37,357 nucleotides of DNA, taken from contig JAKPYU010000194.1 of the NCBI GenBank assembly GCA_029568995.1, positions 1 through 37,357 on the forward strand, in the 5' to 3' direction. Source of the DNA: Candidatus Omnitrophota bacterium. Its GTDB lineage: Bacteria > Hinthialibacterota > Hinthialibacteria > Hinthialibacterales > JAKPRU01. A model generated the notes under the pieces. The model worked only from the letters and a program-made list of their open reading frames with translations, was not told the DNA's origin and searched no databases. Each line of letters opens with the position of its first letter. The first letter of the stretch is position 1. Shown in pieces: positions 32,703 through 37,357 of this stretch. A program made the translations under genes and the position numbers.

Positions 32703-33682
32703 GCAAACCCAAAGTCGGTTTTTACTGGTGTGCTTCCTGTGGCGGTTGTGATGAGGCCGTAGTGGACCTCGCGGAGAATATCCTTCCGGTCGTGGAAGCG
32801 GTCGATATTGCCGTGTGGCCGGTCGCAATGGATTTCAAGCGCTCCGATGTGGAAGATATGCAGGACGGGGAGATGGTGGTGACCTTCATCAACGGCGCAA
32901 TACGCAACTCGGAAGACCGTGAGATTGTCGAGATTCTGCGTGAAAAATCCAAATACATTGTCGCGTTCGGAAGTTGTGCTCACCTGGGTGGAGTGCCCGG
33001 AATGGGCAATCTGTGCACGCGAGAGTCCATTTTGGAATGCAGTTATTCCGAGACTCCGAGTTCAGTCAATCCTGAGAAAGTGTGTCCCCAGGGAGAGATC
33101 AAGGTTCCCGAAGGCGTTTTGACTCTGCCGGTTCTGAATGAGAGGGTCCTGACACTGGACCAGACGATACCGGTGGATTATTACCTCCCGGGTTGTCCGC
33201 CTCCGGTCGCCTTGATTGTGGAGGGGGTAACGGCCTTTCTCACCAATCAGCTGCCACCCAAGGGTTCTGTTCTGGGACCGAAACATTCGCTGTGCCTGGA
33301 TTGTCCCAGAAAAGACACCAAGCCGGAGAATATGCTCATTAAGGAATTCAAGAGACCTCACGAAACGGAAATCGATCTGGAGACATGCCTGCTGGCTCAA
33401 GGGCTTCTGTGCCTCGGACCCGCCACCCGCAGCGGCTGCGGGGCGGCCTGTATCAACGGCAACATGCCCTGTACGGGCTGCCTGGGACCGACCGACCAGG
33501 TGAAAGATTACGGCGCGAAGGCCCTGTCGGGAATTGCCTCCCTTTTCGAGGCGGAAACCGACGCCGAGATCGCTCGGATGGCGGATCGAATCGTGGATCC
33601 TGCCGGGACGTTTTATCGCTACAGCTTGCCCGGATCGCTTTTCCAGGGAAAGGTATTCCAGAAAGAGGGAGCACGATCATGA
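32699..33682 (+). CDS. mvhG: F420-non-reducing [NiFe] hydrogenase small subunit
   Basis: A 327-residue small subunit carrying the iron-sulfur relay. The proximal cluster ligands are in WCASCGGCDE near residue 10, GSCAHLGGVPGMGN and PGCPPP; further Cys residues lie in CLDCPRKDTKP and GCGAACINGNMPCTGCLGP. No Tat signal is present, as expected for the cytoplasmic group 3c (Mvh) enzymes. It overlaps mvhD and mvhA by 4 bases each (ATGA). Confidence 0.92.
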   Translation: MSKPKVGFYWCASCGGCDEAVVDLAENILPVVEAVDIAVWPVAMDFKRSDVEDMQDGEMVVTFINGAIRNSEDREIVEILREKSKYIVAFGSCAHLGGVPGMGNLCTRESILECSYSETPSSVNPEKVCPQGEIKVPEGVLTLPVLNERVLTLDQTIPVDYYLPGCPPPVALIVEGVTAFLTNQLPPKGSVLGPKHSLCLDCPRKDTKPENMLIKEFKRPHETEIDLETCLLAQGLLCLGPATRSGCGAACINGNMPCTGCLGPTDQVKDYGAKALSGIASLFEAETDAEIARMADRIVDPAGTFYRYSLPGSLFQGKVFQKEGARS

Positions 33683-35142
33683 ATCGGCACATTACCGTCA
33701 AGCCTATTACGCGGCTCGAAGGACATGGAGTCATTGATATTATTCTCAACGATGCAGGGAATGTGGATCATGCCTACTTCCAGGTCCCCGAATTGCGCGG
33801 ATTCGAGAAATTCGCGCAGGGGCGACCGGCGGAGGATATGCCGCAAATCACATCCCGCATTTGCGGCGTCTGTCCAATGGCACACCACATGGCCGGCACC
33901 AAAACATTGGACAGCCTGTACCGTGTGGAGCCTCCACCTGCGGCCAAGAAGATCCGCGAACTGGTTTACAACACCTTTGTCTGTGAGGACCACGCCCTGC
34001 ATTTCTATTTCCTTGGCGGTCCCGATTTTCTGGTCGGTCCCACTGCCCCGAAATCCGACCGCAACATTCTCGGTGTTCTCGGCAAGTACGGATTGGAGAT
34101 CGGTAAGAAGGTCATCGGGATGCGGAAAGAACTGCGCGACCTGATTACCCTGATGGCAGGAAAAGTGATTCACCCGGTCTTTGGTTTACCCGGCGGGATT
34201 TCGAAACCGATGCGCCCCGAAGACCAGGCCCGGTTTGCTGCCGCGGCTGACCAGGCAATCGAATTCGGTCTCATGACTCTGGATGTGTTCCGAAAAGTCG
34301 TGCTTGGGAATCCGGAGTATGTTGACTTGATCACCTCCGATGCTTACACCCATAAAACCCACTATATGGGCCTGGTGGACGGCAACAACAAGGTCAATTT
34401 CTACGATGGCACACTGAGAGTGGTCGCACCGGATGGGAAGGAAAAGGTGAAGTTCCCCATCGCTGAGTATCTGCAACATATCGGTGAGCACGTGGAACCG
34501 TGGAGTTATATCAAGTTCTGTTTCCTGAAAGATGTCGGCTGGAAGGGATTCAACGAAGGGCCTGACAGCGGGGTGTTCAGTGTTGCTCCTCTGGCCAGAC
34601 TGAATGCCTCGGATGGAATGGCCACTCCCAAAGCGCAGGAAGCCTATGATGAGTTCTACAAGACCCTGGGAGGAAAGCCGGTTCATCACACACTGGCCAA
34701 TCACTGGGCGCGGCTGATTGAGATGCTGTACGCCGCGGAGCGGATGAAGGAACTGGCTGCTGATCCGGAAATCCTGAGCAAGGAAGTCCGTCGTATTCCC
34801 AAGACCACTCCCCAGGAGGGAATCGGTGTGGTGGAGGCCCCGCGCGGAACCCTCATTCACCATTATCAGACCGATGAGCGGGGTGTCATTACGCACGCCA
34901 ATTTGATTGTTGCCACACAGAACAATTCCGCACGGATTTCCATGTCGGTCGATAAGGCGGCGAAGAAGTGGATAACAAACGGCCAGGTGAATGACGGCCT
35001 TCTCAACTACGTGGAGATGGCGTTCCGAGCGTATGACCCATGCCATGGATGCGGAACGCACGCGCTTCCGGGACAGATGAGCCTGAAGGTTCGCCTGTAT
35101 GATGCGGACCGTAATCTGATCCGTGAGATTCAGCAGGGCTGA
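33679..35142 (+). CDS. mvhA: F420-non-reducing [NiFe] hydrogenase large subunit
   Basis: A 487-residue catalytic subunit, group 3c-like. The L1 motif RICGVCPMAHH has Cys62 and Cys65; L2 is DPCHGCGTH (453-461) with Cys455 and Cys458, together binding the Ni-Fe centre. A 26-residue tail after His461 is expected to be cut off by a maturation protease once Ni is inserted; no such protease or hyp gene is in the window. The ATG at 33679 overlaps the mvhG stop by four bases, with GAGGGAG just upstream; the frame extending back to 33385 is antisense noise. It is the last gene of the operon. Confidence 0.93.
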   Translation: MNRHITVKPITRLEGHGVIDIILNDAGNVDHAYFQVPELRGFEKFAQGRPAEDMPQITSRICGVCPMAHHMAGTKTLDSLYRVEPPPAAKKIRELVYNTFVCEDHALHFYFLGGPDFLVGPTAPKSDRNILGVLGKYGLEIGKKVIGMRKELRDLITLMAGKVIHPVFGLPGGISKPMRPEDQARFAAAADQAIEFGLMTLDVFRKVVLGNPEYVDLITSDAYTHKTHYMGLVDGNNKVNFYDGTLRVVAPDGKEKVKFPIAEYLQHIGEHVEPWSYIKFCFLKDVGWKGFNEGPDSGVFSVAPLARLNASDGMATPKAQEAYDEFYKTLGGKPVHHTLANHWARLIEMLYAAERMKELAADPEILSKEVRRIPKTTPQEGIGVVEAPRGTLIHHYQTDERGVITHANLIVATQNNSARISMSVDKAAKKWITNGQVNDGLLNYVEMAFRAYDPCHGCGTHALPGQMSLKVRLYDADRNLIREIQQG

Positions 35143-35179
35143 GGTCTTTGAAGTAGTGGGCTAGTACAAGGACTAGGTT

Positions 35180-35312
35180 ATCAACCCCCACCTGACCTCC
35201 CCCGATCTTCGGGGGAGGGAAATTCCAGGCGATCCCACCTTGACCCTCTGCCAACTTGGGGAGGGAAATTCTGGACCTTTTGAGAAGGTTTCGGGAGCCT
35301 CGCACTCTCTTG
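35180..35312. repeat. Dispersed CTCCCCC repeat, copy 4, with degenerate partner
   Basis: TCAACCCCCACCTGACCTCC leads into CCCCCGATCTTCGGGGG (35198-35215) and GGAAATTC. A decayed second unit follows (35240-35277, TTGGGGAGGGAAATTCTGGA), then CCTTTTGAGAAGGTTTCGGG and AGCCTCGC. The end resembles that of the composite element at 28208-28419, which has CTTTTGAGACAGG and ACCTCGCCCTCC. It lies just after mvhA and may stop its transcript. Confidence 0.7.
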
Positions 35313-35552
35313 CCTGGTGGCGATCTTTTCTCCCCAATGGGAGTCTCTCACTGTTTTGGACGGCTCAAAAAGGCCACTGATATTCCCAATGCTGTTCTTC
35401 TTGTTTATGATAGAACTCGATGGTTCCAGCTGAATCGGATGTCCGGTTTGATACCGGATAAATCCCGCTGCATTTCCCATTCCACATCGACTTAAATACC
35501 GGGGAAAAGGAAGGATGGAATTGGACATATCCGGCATTTCTGAGGTCAATCA
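35313..35552. other. Spacer before pseudopilin 5
   Basis: No open frame of convincing length and no clear promoter. A small palindrome CCGGTTTGATACCGG is present near 35443-35457. TGAGGTC at 35540-35546 is the likely ribosome site of the following gene. Confidence 0.4.
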
Positions 35553-36131
35553 ATGGCAAAATTGAAGGCTTTTACGCTGATCGAGCTCCTTATTGTTGTT
35601 GCGATTATCGGGATTCTTGCCGCCATCGCGGTTCCCAACTTTCTGAATGCGCAAATGCGAGCGCGATTGGCTCGGACCGAGGCTGACATGCTGGCATTTG
35701 AGAGAGCCTATGATATGTATCGTCTTGATTGGAATGTCTATCCCCCGCATGTCGGCGGGCATCCGAACTGGCAGAACAAATTTGTCACAACTCCTGTTGC
35801 TTATATTGCTTCTGTTCCGCAGGATATTTTCCAGCTGGGCATGGCGAAAACCCAGCCGGATGCTCTCAGCTATACGCACGGGGAATTCCATGTCGATCCA
35901 TGCCCGGGGGGACGTCTGGAGGAGGATCCTGCATTGCTCGCGCGGGTTCGAAATTGCACAATGAAAGAGTGGCGCGATCCCAATTATGGTTCTCCGACAG
36001 CGGGTTATTTCTGGAGCCCCGGCCCGAACATGAAACATGATTCCGGGCAGGCCAAGAGCAAAGGAAAAATCTACAACCTCACGAACGGCGTGAAGAGCGA
36101 CGGCGACCTGGTTCGCGTCGTTGGTCCGTAA
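35553..36131 (+). CDS. Type II pseudopilin-like protein (paralogue 5) with Ala at the cleavage site
   Basis: A 192-residue prepilin-like protein: MAKLKA then FTLIELLIVVAIIGILAA. The residue before the cut is Ala6 rather than Gly, which prepilin peptidases usually require. Glu at mature position 5 is kept. Shared blocks are TTPVAYIASVPQDIFQ, SPGPNMKHD and YNLTNGVKSDGDLVRVVGP. It follows the hydrogenase operon but has its own spacer, so it is probably separate. It may be poorly processed, or cut by a tolerant peptidase; the product would otherwise resemble the other copies. Confidence 0.85.
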   Translation: MAKLKAFTLIELLIVVAIIGILAAIAVPNFLNAQMRARLARTEADMLAFERAYDMYRLDWNVYPPHVGGHPNWQNKFVTTPVAYIASVPQDIFQLGMAKTQPDALSYTHGEFHVDPCPGGRLEEDPALLARVRNCTMKEWRDPNYGSPTAGYFWSPGPNMKHDSGQAKSKGKIYNLTNGVKSDGDLVRVVGP

Positions 36132-36167
36132 TCCGGGATTCTCAACCTCTTTCCCTTCGGCTTGGAT

Positions 36168-37034
36168 CTACTGCTCCAATCGGATTCCATCCAAAAGGAT
36201 GTTTCCGATCTCTGGTCCTTTTTTTCCCATATCAACCCACAGAAAGTGATCGAACTCACCATAGTCCGGTCCCCGCAACCCGCTTCCCCCGCCGGTTGTT
36301 CCGAGAATGTAGAACTTCCGGCCCTCCCGAATGGATTCTTCGTACGTGTGTGTATGACCGGCGAAGACCGTATAGGGACGATCGGCAAGCAATTCCTCTA
36401 TCTGTTTCCAGCCGGTCGCCTGGTCATAAGTCCAAAGGGGATGGTGAAGGAACACAAAGGTCCATCGGGTGTCTTTGTTCTGCGCGAGAACCTCTCGAAA
36501 GTGCTCGATTTGCTCGTCCCCGATTGTCCGCCCCGGCGGGTCCTGGCTGCAGAGTACAAGGAAGAGGACATCCTGATAGGTGAAGGAGTAATACTTGCGG
36601 CCCAATCGTTTTGCCCACACGGCTTCCATTGTCACATCTTTGATATCGTGATTGCCGACGGTGTAGAAGAATGGGCGGTTGAGACGGTGAACCAGGCCGT
36701 CGAATTCATCCCATTGCTGATCCAATTCCGCGACCTCCTGAGATGCGCCATCGATCAGATCGCCGACGCACATCACAAATTCCGGGCGCAGAAGATTCAG
36801 CCTTTCCACCGCTTGTCCGAAAATACCGGGACGGCGTCCACCGGCGCGGTCAGCTACGACCGCAAATGCAAAATCGTTCGGGTCCCGTTCGAAATGGAGA
36901 TTCGTCCACGGATTAACGACCGGATCGATCTCCGCTTGAAAACCGGAACGAGCCGGTTCAGTGCAGATTGGTTGAACAACAGGCAAGAACAGGATGGCGA
37001 TAAAGGCCAGGGTCTTCAGATGATGAGTTCTCAT
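36168..37034 (-). CDS. Exported calcineurin-like metallophosphoesterase
   Basis: A 288-residue protein with a signal peptide (MRTHHLKTLAFIAILFLPVV, cut near PICTE). Metallophosphoesterase motifs follow in order: FAVVADRAGG (Asp kept; the usual following His is Arg), VGDLIDG, TVGNHD, FLHHPLW and FAGHTHTYE. These bind two metal ions and hydrolyse phosphate esters; the substrate is unknown. A Gly-rich loop (TTGGGSGLRG) follows the last motif. The ADR form of motif I occurs in a known branch of the family, so activity is probably kept. It converges with pseudopilin 5 at a distance of 36 bases. Confidence 0.82.
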   Translation of the reverse strand: MRTHHLKTLAFIAILFLPVVQPICTEPARSGFQAEIDPVVNPWTNLHFERDPNDFAFAVVADRAGGRRPGIFGQAVERLNLLRPEFVMCVGDLIDGASQEVAELDQQWDEFDGLVHRLNRPFFYTVGNHDIKDVTMEAVWAKRLGRKYYSFTYQDVLFLVLCSQDPPGRTIGDEQIEHFREVLAQNKDTRWTFVFLHHPLWTYDQATGWKQIEELLADRPYTVFAGHTHTYEESIREGRKFYILGTTGGGSGLRGPDYGEFDHFLWVDMGKKGPEIGNILLDGIRLEQ

Positions 37035-37146
37035 GATGCCTCCATATTAGATTATGAGCGCAATTATGCAGGATTTTAGCCCGGATTTGCACCGCCGCAA
37101 AGCGGACGAAATTCCGGCGTTTGTGGGAATGATGGGAAATGTGAAG

Positions 37147-37180
37147 ACCCTCACCCCAACCCTCTCCCGGTGGGAGAGGG
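37147..37180. repeat. Inverse copy of the CTCTCCC hairpin repeat
   Basis: CCCTCACCCCAACCCTCTCC leads into a CTCTCCCGGTGGGAGAG hairpin. It is the reverse complement of the repeat near 4656-4687, including the GGTTGGGGTGAGGG flank. It lies 110 bases upstream of the metallophosphoesterase start, in the 323-base right-hand end, which has no gene. Confidence 0.65.
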
Positions 37181-37220
37181 AGCATTTGGAGGTTTTTCCG
37201 GGAGGGAGAGAGGACAACGA

Positions 37221-37275
37221 GGGCGCACGGCCGTGGGGCGCACAGCCGTGGGGCGCACAGCCGTGCGCCCCTTTT
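37221..37275. repeat. Three tandem 15-base units ending in a terminator-like hairpin
   Basis: GGGCGCACGGCCGTG and two copies of GGGCGCACAGCCGTG follow each other exactly (37221-37265). The last unit closes as a hairpin GGGCGCAC-agcc-GTGCGCCC followed by CTTTTATG. It could stop transcription of a gene entering from the left; no such gene is seen here. The remaining bases to 37357 are AT-rich without a gene. Confidence 0.6.
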
Positions 37276-37357
37276 ATGTTGAAGGCTGTCAAGGGTGAAT
37301 TAGTTCATTCTGGTTTCTTTCTCTTTTCGTTTCTTCTGAATATTCAGAAAATCAATC

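Noticed and set aside
1-37357. CRISPR array, tRNA or rRNA genes
   Set aside because: No regularly spaced direct repeats and no cloverleaf or rRNA sequence were recognised on either strand by eye; a dedicated search was not possible.

Overview
The window looks like chromosomal DNA of an uncultured, Gram-negative-type anaerobic bacterium. Five orphan type II pseudopilin-like genes, two Tat-exported proteins (one in the Gfo/Idh/MocA family), lipoprotein-sorting-like exported proteins, a dockerin/cohesin-bearing surface protein and an Hdr-Mvh type [NiFe] hydrogenase fit a candidate phylum such as Sumerlaeota, Hydrogenedentota or a PVC-related lineage. That placement is inference; no rRNA or universal marker set is present.

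Layout. 1-3144: the start of a polytopic glycosyltransferase-like membrane protein (minus strand, runs off the left edge), a DHH/DHHA1 phosphoesterase of the NrnA type, an exported protein of unknown function that overlaps it tail to tail, and a protein with an NTF2-like tail. 3246-4597: two tandem pseudopilins. 4742-6028: a Tat-exported Gfo/Idh/MocA oxidoreductase. 6281-10208: an exported protein, histidyl-tRNA synthetase and a GALK2-like sugar kinase whose TTG start lies inside a dispersed repeat. 10209-13014: small membrane proteins and a Tat-exported TIM-barrel-like protein. 13149-22166: a pseudopilin divergent from an 8.15-kb gene for a 2716-residue surface protein (dockerin, IPT/TIG domains, parallel beta-helix, interrupted PD40 propeller, cohesin-like end). 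22396-24115: an exported LolA-like protein and a CrtO-like acyltransferase.

24172-26952 (minus) is a compact defence operon: ApaLI-like restriction endonuclease, beta-class DNA methyltransferase, a small three-helix membrane protein and a TIR-like protein closely resembling Thoeris ThsB, with no ThsA. Just upstream lie a nested inverted repeat and the C-terminal stub of an integron-type tyrosine recombinase, suggesting that the block arrived by transfer. This is the best candidate for a little-described system: a ThsB-like TIR coupled to a small membrane protein and a restriction-modification pair.

28688-35142 is an hdrCBA-mvhDGA operon for a soluble heterodisulfide reductase/[NiFe] hydrogenase complex, which bifurcates electrons from H2 to ferredoxin and a disulfide-type acceptor. 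It has a good sigma70-like promoter. A fifth pseudopilin and an exported metallophosphoesterase close the window. Most spaces between operons contain GC-rich palindromes of at least two dispersed families. No tRNA, rRNA or CRISPR array was recognised.
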